Below, in pieces: positions 8,182-15,369 of a DNA stretch of 44,888 nucleotides; positions within the stretch are counted from its first letter, which is position 1; each line of letters starts with the position of its first letter. The translations under genes and the position numbers were made by a program. The DNA lies in NCBI RefSeq assembly GCF_004010105.1, contig NZ_RRYE01000005.1:1-44888 (forward strand). The letters are read 5' to 3'. The notes below the pieces were generated by a model. The model did not search any database, was not told the origin of the DNA, and saw only the letters and a list, made by a program, of their open reading frames with translations. The stretch is from Microbacterium sp. CPCC 204701. Lineage in GTDB: Bacteria; Actinomycetota; Actinomycetes; Actinomycetales; Microbacteriaceae.

Positions 8182-8642
8182 CTCGCGTCCTTCCTACGAA
8201 AGAGCGGCATGAGCCAGCCGAACCAGCGGGAGGACCGGAACACCCAGTTGATCATGTGCTGGTCCCACTCGTGCAGCCAGTACTCCTTGATCTTGCCGTT
8301 CTCGAGGATGAAAAGGCCGATGGCGCGTCCGTGCTGCGTCTTGGACGGCATCCGGAGGTCGTACTCGATCACGACCGCGGTGTGCACGTCGCCCAGCATG
8401 ATGTCGAGCACCTTGCCGACGAAGACGCCGTCGAGGATGAATCCCGTCAGCTTCGTGTAGAGCCCCACGATCTCGTCGTTGGTGGTGTAGTCGCCCGACA
8501 GGTAGTGCCGGCCGGGGTAGTGGATGACGGCGTCGGGCGCGAGCAGCGAGCGGAACGTCGCCATGTCTGCCGCCATCAGGGCGTCCCAGTAAGTCTGGAT
8601 GACGGCGACGCGCTCTGCGCGGTCCGCCTCGGTGATCGTCAT
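8178..8642 (-). CDS. SnoaL-like (NTF2-fold) protein
   Basis: A protein of 154 residues with the NTF2/SnoaL pattern: an N-terminal helix (VIQTYWDALMAADMATFRSLLAPDA), a conserved HYPG turn, and the C-terminal strand pair FILENGKIKEYWLHEWDQH. Members include polyketide cyclases, limonene-epoxide hydrolases and delta5-3-ketosteroid isomerases, or simple small-molecule binders. In this operon, acting on an epoxide or carbonyl made downstream of the dioxygenase would fit, but that is inference. GAGGAG lies just before the ATG and overlaps the dioxygenase stop. The P450 gene overlaps the 3' end by four bases. Confidence 0.8.
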   Translation of the reverse strand: MTITEADRAERVAVIQTYWDALMAADMATFRSLLAPDAVIHYPGRHYLSGDYTTNDEIVGLYTKLTGFILDGVFVGKVLDIMLGDVHTAVVIEYDLRMPSKTQHGRAIGLFILENGKIKEYWLHEWDQHMINWVFRSSRWFGWLMPLFRRKDAR

Positions 8643-8652
8643 CGGATTCTCC

Positions 8653-10497
8653 TCAGCTCGTGGCCGGTGCGGTATCGGCGGCGGCGGTTGCCGGCGCAGT
8701 CTGTCGCGGCGCAGTGCCGCCGACCCTGCGCATTGTCCAGGGCGCGAACGCGTTGTCGACCCCGGCCAGCGCCGGAGCGAGCTGGGGGTAATGCCGCAGC
8801 AGGATGCTCGACATGTCGTTGTCGGCGATCCACTGCATGCCGGTCTTCGTGTAGTACTCCTCGGTGTAGCAGTCCGTGAGGAACCGGTCGCTTTTCAGGC
8901 GCCTGCTGGCCATGAGGATGAAGACCCGGAAAGCGGTGTCGCTGAAGCCGAAGCCGCGCGGCGGGGTCTCGGCATGCATGCCCACCTGCAGGTCCACCTG
9001 CTCCACGTCGCCGTACATCTCCTCGAGCTCGCGCGCCCACACCGGGTTGTCGGTGAGCTCATCGAATGTCGCGGCCGGACGCAGGTGCAGCAGCCGGCGG
9101 AACTCGTTGTAGCGGGGCACTCCGCGTTCGCGGTCCCGCATGATGTCGAGCGCCGCCAGGTCGAGCCGCAGACCGTCGGGAAGCGTGAGGTCCTGCATCC
9201 AGCGCGGGAAGTTGTGCAGCTGCACGGCACCCGGATGCTGCACTCCGAACGAATACCAGAGATCCGCCACCCGCGTGCCCGAAGTCAGCACGCGGTGCGC
9301 GTCGAGGAGGATGATCTCCTGGAACTCCATGCTGTCGATGAGCGAGCCGTCGTCGACGGAGTGCACCTCGAGCGTGTCGGGAAGGAGCGGGTGCAGGCGG
9401 TAGACCGCCGCGAACTCCTCGGTGAGCTGGTACGGGCTCCCGTGGTGGTCGAAGGCGGAACCCGGGATGCCGCTGATCACCTCGCTCTTGCTGATCCGTC
9501 CGAAGAGGCGGTGGAGCTTCTCTTCGGCCAGGCCCCACCAGTTCGCCCGCATGGCGACCTTGAGCACCGGGTGCGAGATGATCGCGGGTGTCCACTCCAC
9601 GGTGTGAATCTTCGCGATGAGCGCCGAGATCACCAGCTGCGCGGTGCCGAACAGCTCATCGTCGGTCATGCCGGGGTAGGTGTTCTTCAGCCGGTCGCAC
9701 ACCGCGTTGTGCTCGAGCGTGAACAGGGTGTGCAGCAGGCCCAGCCCGACCCACCAGTTCTCGCTGAACCCGGTCAGGGCGACGCCGGTCTCTGGGTCCA
9801 GCGGAAGGTGTCCGTCCTTGAGGACCAGCTTTCCATCGACGTGGCTGCGCACCTCGTCGCGGCGCTGGGCGGTGCTGCCGTAGATCGCCGATGCATCCCA
9901 CCAGTGGGACTGGCTGTTGATGTAGGTCGGCGGGAGATCGCGGTCGGCGTCGGTGCGCGTGTCGTCGGCCTTGGTCTTCGGCACCCGCATCGGCGACTCG
10001 AACCAATCGTCGTCCTCGGCGACATCGATCTCGATCACATCGGCGGGCTCCCGAGCGTGTGCGAACCAGTCATGCGTCTGGAACTGGATCCACGCCGCGG
10101 CGAGGAGGTTGAGCGACGTCGCCGGCGTGAAGGCGTCACGCCGCATCAGCCTCCGGCTGATCTCGCGCGGATTCGGCGTCATCAGCTCGTCGCCCTCGGC
10201 CGGCCACGCGTGCGCGAGCGGGATGTTGCGGGCGAAGCGAGTGCCCGCGCGGCCCATGTCGGGATCGGAGAGGTCGTTGTACGAGCCGTCGGGAGTCCGG
10301 AATCGCCGCTGTTCATCGGTGGCGTCATCCGTCGCCACGGCCGGACTGCGGCCGGGATCCTCGGGAGTGCGCGTGTCGTGAAGGTTCTGCTCGCGCAGCT
10401 CGTCCCGCAGCGCGATCAGATTGAACAGCCCGAGGAGGAACGGCAGCCGATGCCAGGGTCGACTTCGGTTGATCCGTGCATAGAAGCGTCGCAACAC
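8653..10497 (-). CDS. Fatty-acid alpha-dioxygenase homologue (haem peroxidase superfamily)
   Basis: A protein of 614 residues that follows plant alpha-dioxygenase closely along its length. Alpha-DOX abstracts a C2 hydrogen from free fatty acids and adds O2 to give 2-hydroperoxides, which decay to shortened aldehydes. Key elements are visible: distal haem His142 in THDW, WWDASAIYGS (199-208), AKIHTVEWT with the carboxylate-binding His298 and Thr303, catalytic Tyr366 and proximal His369 in VYRLHPLLP, RDRERGVPRYNEFRR (454-468), and SRRLKSDRF with the expected carboxylate Arg. There is no signal peptide. The C-terminal 25 residues are an Ala/Thr/Pro tail. AGGAG precedes the GTG. First gene of a four-gene operon. 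Confidence 0.93.
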   Translation of the reverse strand: MLRRFYARINRSRPWHRLPFLLGLFNLIALRDELREQNLHDTRTPEDPGRSPAVATDDATDEQRRFRTPDGSYNDLSDPDMGRAGTRFARNIPLAHAWPAEGDELMTPNPREISRRLMRRDAFTPATSLNLLAAAWIQFQTHDWFAHAREPADVIEIDVAEDDDWFESPMRVPKTKADDTRTDADRDLPPTYINSQSHWWDASAIYGSTAQRRDEVRSHVDGKLVLKDGHLPLDPETGVALTGFSENWWVGLGLLHTLFTLEHNAVCDRLKNTYPGMTDDELFGTAQLVISALIAKIHTVEWTPAIISHPVLKVAMRANWWGLAEEKLHRLFGRISKSEVISGIPGSAFDHHGSPYQLTEEFAAVYRLHPLLPDTLEVHSVDDGSLIDSMEFQEIILLDAHRVLTSGTRVADLWYSFGVQHPGAVQLHNFPRWMQDLTLPDGLRLDLAALDIMRDRERGVPRYNEFRRLLHLRPAATFDELTDNPVWARELEEMYGDVEQVDLQVGMHAETPPRGFGFSDTAFRVFILMASRRLKSDRFLTDCYTEEYYTKTGMQWIADNDMSSILLRHYPQLAPALAGVDNAFAPWTMRRVGGTAPRQTAPATAAADTAPATS

Positions 10498-10843
10498 CTA
10501 GGTTCTCCTCACAGCCGAGCGGGATTCGCAGGAGGGCAGGTCAATGGATCTGCCCGAATCATAGTGAACAGAGCATCGACCGGCCATGGTTCGTACATCG
10601 GTGTTCCGGCGCGTTCAGCACGCGTCCATTGCGGGCCGCCGTGCGAGGTCACTAGGTTGTGTCCCACGTGCGACCGGATCATCGCCGGTGCGGCATGTAT
10701 CTGCGGCGCCGGCCCCTTCTCCTTGAGATGTGTCGCCTGTCCTGATCCTGTCATCGATCCCCGAGAGAGCGAGCCGATGATTCCCTTGCCTCACGTTCAC
10801 CCGCGCCTGCCGGATGCTGTTCATCGAAGCGGGGTGCGCTGAG
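10498..10843. promoter_or_regulatory. Divergent control region between the dioxygenase and GMC operons
   Basis: This stretch of 346 bases has no gene that I believe. On the minus strand TATGAT (10558-10563) is a good -10 box about 60 bases before the dioxygenase GTG, without a clear -35 box, which hints at an activator. A direct repeat CCTGTC-N5-CCTGTC lies near 10736-10752 on the GMC side. A short open frame across the middle has poor codon use and no homology that I recognise. As the only divergent region of the cluster it probably holds the main switch. Confidence 0.5.
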
Positions 10844-13237
10844 ATGGCCGCCGTCGAATACGTGGACGCGGTCGTCGTCGGATCTGGATTCGGTGCGTCG
10901 GTGGCGGCGTACCGCCTGGCCGAGGCAGGCCGGTCGGTGGTGGTGCTCGAACGCGGGCGCGCCTATCCGCCGGGGAGCTTCGCGCGCAATCCGTACGAGA
11001 TGAGCAGAGCCTTCTGGGAACCGAAGGACGAGCTGCTCGGACTGTTCGACATCCGATCGTTCCGCAAGCTCGAGGCGATCGTGTCGGCGGGACTCGGCGG
11101 CGGGTCGCTCATCTACGCGAACGTGCTCCTGCGCAAGGACGAGAAATGGTTCGTCCACGACTCGCCCCTTCCGGGGGGCGGCTACGAGCACTGGCCGATC
11201 GGCCGTCACGAACTCGATCGACACTACGACGCCGTCGAGGCCATGATGACGCCGGTGCCCAACCCCTACCCCGACCTGCCGAAGGCCAAGGCGCTGCGGG
11301 AGGTCGCTGTCACCCTGGGGCTGCAGGCGTTCTCACCGCCGCTGGCCGTGTCGTTCTCGGCGCGGCCCGGGGCCGAGGCGATGCAGAAGCAGATCGTCGA
11401 CACGCCCGAGTACGGGAACATCCACGGCGTCACGCGCCTGACCTGCCGGCTGTGCGGCGAATGCGACATCGGCTGCAACGAGGGCGCGAAGAACACGCTC
11501 GATCACAACTACCTGTCGGCCGCAGCACGGCATGGAGCCGATCTGCGCACGCTGTGCGACGTCGACGGCATCACTCCCCTCGACGGCGGCGGATACGAAG
11601 TGCGCTACGTGCGGTACGGCGAACTCCTCGCCGACGGACGATACGAGCGCACGCGCGAGGTCATCCGCTGCGGACAGCTGTTCCTCGGGGCGGGGACGTT
11701 CGGCACCACGTCCCTGCTGCTGCGCAACCGCGTCGCGCTGCCAGCGATCGGCCGGGCGCTGGGCACACGGTTCAGCGGGAACGGCGACCTGATCACCTTC
11801 TGCCTGGGTGCTGAGTCCACGACGCAGTCGGGCCACACGCGGATCCTCGACCCGGCATACGGACCCGTCATCACGACCGCGATCCGCCAGCCCGACGGGC
11901 TCGACGGAGAGGGTCAGGGCCGTGGATACTACGTCCAGGAGGCCGGCTTCCCGGAGTTCACCAACTGGCTGGTCGAGACCGCGCAGATCACATCCTCGAT
12001 GCGACGGGCGGCGAACGTCGTGTCGCAGATCGTCGCGCACCGCCTGGCCAACCGCAACGAGTCGACGATCTCGGGTGAGGTCGCCAGGCTGGTCGGTCAG
12101 GGCAGGCTCACGTCCAGCTCGCTCCCCCTGCTCGGCATGGGGAGGGATACACCCGACGGACGCATCCGGCTGACCGACGGCGAGCTCGACGTCGAATGGA
12201 CGACCGCGACCAGCAAGGCGTACTTCGACGCGATGCGCACCACCATGCAGCAGATCACGGAGTCCCTGGGCGGACGATTCCGCGACAACCCGCTGTGGTG
12301 GACGAAACGCGTCGTCACGGTCCACCCCCTCGGCGGCTCCCCCATGGGTCGCGCGCCGCACGACGGCGTCGTCGACAGCTGGGGCGAGTCGTTCGGGCAC
12401 CCGGGACTGTTCGTCGTGGACGGCGCCGCGGTGCCCGGTCCGGTGGGGCCCAATCCCTCACTGACGATCGCGGCCATGGCCGACAGGGTCGCCGAGCACG
12501 TCCTCGACAAGCCCAAGCCGGCAGTGGGGCGGGGTCGCCGCCCCGCTGCGCGCATGGACCCCGCGGCGTCCACCGCGCCGGTCGATCCGGTGCCCGGGCG
12601 CGGGATGGAGTTCACCGAGCAGATGAAGGGCTACCTCGCACTCGACGAGACGGACCCGCTGACCGGCTGGGAGATCGGCCGCCAGCTGACCCAGCGATTC
12701 ATGTTCCAGCTCACGATCACTGCGCCCGACGTGGATCGCTTCGTCGCGGGCGACGACCACACCGCCGTGGCGGAGGGGTACGTCGACTGCGATGTGCTGG
12801 GCGGGCGGCTGCCGGTCCAGCGCGGATGGGCGAACCTGTTCGTCGCCTCCGGCGCGCACCGCGAGATGCGGTACCGCCTCTGGTTCAGCGATCTGTCGGG
12901 CCAGCCCGTGACGATGTACGGGTTCAAGACCGTGCGCGACGACAAGGGTCTCGACATGTGGACCGACACGTCGACCCTGTACATCACGCTGATGCGGGGT
13001 CACGTTCCACCGGGTCCCGCAGGGGAGCAGGATGCCGCGGCCGGCGTGTTCGGCGCAGGTGTGCTGCGGATCCTGCCCCTGGACTTCGCGCGTCAGCTCA
13101 CCACGTTCCGTGGTTCGGGAAGCGGTCCGCTCGCGTCGATCGCGAAGTTCGGCGCCTTCTTCGCGATGTCGATGAAGGACGCCTACCTGCGGCCCCGGCC
13201 CGCGGCATCCGCCGCCCCTTCGAAGGATCCGTCATGA
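10844..13237 (+). CDS. GMC-family FAD oxidoreductase (cholesterol-oxidase-like) with C-terminal extension
   Basis: A protein of 797 residues. Residues 1-555 form a GMC oxidoreductase: the FAD dinucleotide motif VVGSGFGASVAAYRLAEAG (11-29), SAGLGGGSLIYAN (81-93), and the C-terminal HPLGG (His494) with GPNPSLTI (Asn537) as the catalytic His-Asn pair. CRLCGECDIGC (201-211) has ferredoxin-like Cys spacing and is, as I recall, typical of the ChoD-like branch. Residues 590-797 form a separate domain of unknown function. The family oxidises sterol or other lipid alcohols to carbonyls, giving H2O2 if it is an oxidase. I chose the ATG at 10844 because the FAD motif begins right after it. It overlaps the next gene by ATGA. 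Confidence 0.9.
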   Translation: MAAVEYVDAVVVGSGFGASVAAYRLAEAGRSVVVLERGRAYPPGSFARNPYEMSRAFWEPKDELLGLFDIRSFRKLEAIVSAGLGGGSLIYANVLLRKDEKWFVHDSPLPGGGYEHWPIGRHELDRHYDAVEAMMTPVPNPYPDLPKAKALREVAVTLGLQAFSPPLAVSFSARPGAEAMQKQIVDTPEYGNIHGVTRLTCRLCGECDIGCNEGAKNTLDHNYLSAAARHGADLRTLCDVDGITPLDGGGYEVRYVRYGELLADGRYERTREVIRCGQLFLGAGTFGTTSLLLRNRVALPAIGRALGTRFSGNGDLITFCLGAESTTQSGHTRILDPAYGPVITTAIRQPDGLDGEGQGRGYYVQEAGFPEFTNWLVETAQITSSMRRAANVVSQIVAHRLANRNESTISGEVARLVGQGRLTSSSLPLLGMGRDTPDGRIRLTDGELDVEWTTATSKAYFDAMRTTMQQITESLGGRFRDNPLWWTKRVVTVHPLGGSPMGRAPHDGVVDSWGESFGHPGLFVVDGAAVPGPVGPNPSLTIAAMADRVAEHVLDKPKPAVGRGRRPAARMDPAASTAPVDPVPGRGMEFTEQMKGYLALDETDPLTGWEIGRQLTQRFMFQLTITAPDVDRFVAGDDHTAVAEGYVDCDVLGGRLPVQRGWANLFVASGAHREMRYRLWFSDLSGQPVTMYGFKTVRDDKGLDMWTDTSTLYITLMRGHVPPGPAGEQDAAAGVFGAGVLRILPLDFARQLTTFRGSGSGPLASIAKFGAFFAMSMKDAYLRPRPAASAAPSKDPS

Positions 13238-14271
13238 CGGCCGTGCGGTCGCGCGTGCGGGACGAGGTCCACTTCCTGACGGCCGGTGACGGCACGCCGA
13301 TCACGCTCATCCGCGTGCTCGGAGACATCGACGCGAGCAAGGGGCCGGTGCTGCTCGTGCACGGGGTCGCCATGCGCGCCGAATCGTTCCGCCCGCCGAC
13401 ACGGCACGGCATCGTCGATGCCCTGCTGGCCGACGGCTGGGACGTCTGGATGCTGAACTGGCGCGGTTCGATCGACCTCGACCCGCTGCCGTGGACCCTC
13501 GACGATGTCGCGCTGCACGATCATCCGGCTGCGATGCGGTACGTCCTCGAACGCACCGGCGCCCGCACGCTCAGGGCGATCGCGCACTGCCAGGGCTCGA
13601 CGAGCCTGAGCATGGCGGCCGTCGCCGGGCTCGTGCCCGAGATCGACGTGATCATCTCCAACGCGGTGTCGCTGCATCCGTCGATTCGACCGTTCTCCCG
13701 GGTGAAGCTCCACGCACTGCGCCCGCTGCTGCAGCGCGGGAACGCGTACGTCGACATCCCGTGGCGGGACGGCCCTGAGCGACTCGTGCCCCGCCTCACG
13801 CGGAATGTCGTGCGCCTGTGGCACCCCGAGTGCGGCAACCCGAGCTGCAACATGGCGAGCTTCGCGCTGGGGTCCGGGCATCCCGCCCTGTGGCGACACG
13901 CCAACATCGACGCCGAGACCCACGAGTGGGCCTCGACCGAGTTCGGTCGCGTTCCGATGAGCTTCTACGCGCAGCTCGCCGCCTCCGATCGCGCGGGCCA
14001 GTTCGTATCGGTGCGAGCGCGCCATGGGCTGCCGAAACACTTCGCCGCGGCGGCGCCCCGTTCCGAGGCCCGGTTCGCGCTGTTCGCCGGCACGCACAAC
14101 AGGGTGTTCCTGCCCGACAGCCAGCGCGCGACACACACGTTCCTCGACGGGCATCAGCCGGGACGCCATTCGCTGCACGTGCTCGACGGATACGGGCACG
14201 CCGACGTGTTCCTCGGCGCACGGGCGCATCTGGACGTGTTTCCGCGCATGCTGGCCGAGCTGAATCGCTGA
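13234..14271 (+). CDS. Alpha/beta hydrolase with predicted cysteine nucleophile (paralogue)
   Basis: A protein of 345 residues, paralogous to the hydrolase at 3330. VLLVHGVAM is the oxyanion region. The nucleophile elbow AHCQGS places Cys119 as nucleophile, and His322 (GYGHADVFLG) is the base. The acid position differs: FAGTHNRVFLPD has His288 where the paralogue has Asp297, so the acid may be supplied elsewhere or the activity may be altered. The CGNPSC pair (200-205) is conserved between the two. Its ATG overlaps the GMC stop as ATGA. In other bacteria I recall GMC and hydrolase modules of this kind fused in one protein, so this pair looks like a split version that works together on a lipid ester or alcohol. 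Confidence 0.86.
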   Translation: MTAVRSRVRDEVHFLTAGDGTPITLIRVLGDIDASKGPVLLVHGVAMRAESFRPPTRHGIVDALLADGWDVWMLNWRGSIDLDPLPWTLDDVALHDHPAAMRYVLERTGARTLRAIAHCQGSTSLSMAAVAGLVPEIDVIISNAVSLHPSIRPFSRVKLHALRPLLQRGNAYVDIPWRDGPERLVPRLTRNVVRLWHPECGNPSCNMASFALGSGHPALWRHANIDAETHEWASTEFGRVPMSFYAQLAASDRAGQFVSVRARHGLPKHFAAAAPRSEARFALFAGTHNRVFLPDSQRATHTFLDGHQPGRHSLHVLDGYGHADVFLGARAHLDVFPRMLAELNR

Positions 14272-14320
14272 GATCTCCTGCCGAAACGCGCCGGCATACC
14301 GTCACGAGGGTCGGCGAGCG

Positions 14321-14326
14321 TAACCT
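14321..14326 (+). promoter_or_regulatory. Probable -10 box for leaderless KTSC gene
   Basis: TAACCT stands 7 bases before the ATG at 14334. It could equally leave a very short leader using CGGAG, but the spacing matches the leaderless pattern seen at five other genes in this window. Confidence 0.4.
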
Positions 14327-14333
14327 CGGAGCG

Positions 14334-14546
14334 ATGAGGCGCACGTACGTGGATTCGAGCGCGATCGCATCGGCGGGCTACGACCCCGACACGGCACTGC
14401 TCGAACTGGAGTTCACCTCCGGGAAGGTGTACCAGTACTTCGCTGTGCCGAGGGGGGTCTACCGCGCACTTCGCGAGGCCGACAGCGCCGGGCGTTTCTT
14501 TCGGGACCACATCCGGGACGTCTATCCGTCCCGTCATGTTCGGTGA
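14334..14546 (+). CDS. Small KTSC-domain protein
   Basis: A protein of 70 residues. YVDSSAIASAGYDPDTALLELEFTSGKVYQYFAVPRGVYRALREADSAG is a clear KTSC domain, named for a lysyl-tRNA synthetase extension but also found as short free-standing proteins of unknown function. The C-terminal FFRDHIRDVYP is the usual end of the family. It lies alone between the lipid-oxidation cluster and the tRNA genes and is followed at once by a terminator hairpin. Nothing links it to the cluster upstream. Confidence 0.85.
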   Translation: MRRTYVDSSAIASAGYDPDTALLELEFTSGKVYQYFAVPRGVYRALREADSAGRFFRDHIRDVYPSRHVR

Positions 14547-14551
14547 ACGAC

Positions 14552-14576
14552 AAAACCCCCGGTACTCCGGGGGTTT
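14552..14576. terminator. Bidirectional rho-independent terminator
   Basis: AACCCCCGG pairs with CCGGGGGTT across TACT, with A and T runs outside. It serves the KTSC gene on plus and the tRNA-Val gene on minus. Confidence 0.9.
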
Positions 14577-14589
14577 CCGCTGGTGTTGG

Positions 14590-14661
14590 TGGGCGATACT
14601 GGGATCGAACCAGTGACCTCTTCCGTGTCAGGGAAGCGCGCTACCGCTGCGCCAATCGCCC
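14590..14661 (-). tRNA. tRNA-Val (anticodon GAC)
   Basis: On the minus strand GGGCGAT opens and ATCGCCC closes the acceptor stem. The anticodon arm is CTTCC-CTGACAC-GGAAG with anticodon GAC, and the T arm has GGTTCGATCCC. CCA is not encoded. The gene reads GUC and GUU codons. Confidence 0.95.
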
Positions 14662-14691
14662 GAGTCGAGCTCCGGTCGGGACCGGGAGTGG

Positions 14692-14762
14692 AGGTGGCGA
14701 CGGGATTCGAACCCGTGTAAACGGCTTTGCAGGCCGGTGCCTAGCCGCTCGGCCACGCCACC
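14692..14762 (-). tRNA. tRNA-Cys (anticodon GCA)
   Basis: On the minus strand the acceptor pair is GGTGGCG/CGCCACC, the anticodon loop CTGCAAA carries GCA, and the T arm is CGGGTTCGAATCCCG. It lies about 30 bases upstream of tRNA-Val on the same strand and is probably on the same transcript. Confidence 0.95.
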
Positions 14763-14816
14763 GCGTGTGGTTTGACCCCACGTGCCGCGATCCCCCGAAG
14801 GGGATCCCTGCACTCG

Positions 14817-14889
14817 AGCGGATGACGAGACTCGAACTCGCGACCCTCACCTTGGCAAGGTGATGCGCTACCAACTGCGCTACATCCGC
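14817..14889 (-). tRNA. tRNA-Gly (anticodon GCC)
   Basis: On the minus strand the acceptor pair is GCGGATG/CATCCGC, the anticodon arm TCACC-TTGCCAA-GGTGA carries GCC, and the T arm has GAGTTCGAGTCTC. First of the three-tRNA minus-strand group Gly-Cys-Val. Confidence 0.95.
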
Positions 14890-15046
14890 ATTTCGTTCCC
14901 CGGATTCGCATCCCGGGCACTTGAAAGACTTTAGCCGATCCTCGCCCCCATGCAAAACCGAACGCGCATCGCGCGTGTCACATGTCGTGGTTCGAGCCGC
15001 GCCCCCGCATCCGGTAGGATCGTTACTCGTCCCCCTCACGGGAACG

Positions 15047-15118
15047 GGCGATTGGCGCAGTTGGTAGCGCGCTTCCTTCACACGGAAGAGGTCATCAGTT
15101 CGAGTCTGGTATCGCCCA
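15047..15118 (+). tRNA. tRNA-Val (anticodon CAC)
   Basis: The acceptor pair is GGGCGAT/ATCGCCC and the anticodon arm CTTCC-TTCACAC-GGAAG carries CAC, reading GUG. It is nearly the same sequence as tRNA-Val(GAC) at 14590 but on the opposite strand. A terminator hairpin follows. Confidence 0.95.
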
Positions 15119-15152
15119 CAGGCAGTCGGGAACACCCCGCGGCCACATGCTG

Positions 15153-15176
15153 AACCCCCGCCTCGTGCGGGGGTTT
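15153..15176 (+). terminator. Rho-independent terminator after tRNA-Val(CAC)
   Basis: AACCCCCGC (15153-15161) pairs with GCGGGGGTT (15167-15175) across CTCGT and ends in a short T run. Confidence 0.88.
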
Positions 15177-15205
15177 CGTCGTTCCCTGCGTGATCGCCCT
15201 TCCAA

Positions 15206-15221
15206 GTGTGAGCGCTAACGC
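15206..15221. promoter_or_regulatory. LacI-family-type operator upstream of the glycosidase gene
   Basis: GTGTGAGCGCTAACGC is centred on AGCGCT and has the near-palindromic TGTNAGCGCTNACA form used by many actinobacterial LacI-type sugar repressors. It stands about 150 bases before the GH43-like gene. No LacI gene is in the window. Confidence 0.6.
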
Positions 15222-15369
15222 GTACGCTGGCCTCGAATCCGCGACCCCGCGGTTCGCGCGAGCCTCGATGGCGAGGTCGGCTCCTGCGTCGTAGGCGCGA
15301 GCTTGTCGTTCGAGCGCTCCCCCTGGTGGAAACGCAATGCTCATTCACAAGCCCGGAAAGAGGCATCCG

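Noticed and set aside
10509-10754. Small minus-strand open frame in the divergent region of the oxidation cluster
   Set aside because: No homology that I recognise, poor codon pattern, no ribosome-binding site, and it would fill the only promoter region.
3150-14889. The oxidation cluster as an integrated genomic island next to tRNA genes
   Set aside because: No integrase, no transposase and no copy of a tRNA 3' end at the other edge near 3.2 kb. Base composition looks the same as the flanks.
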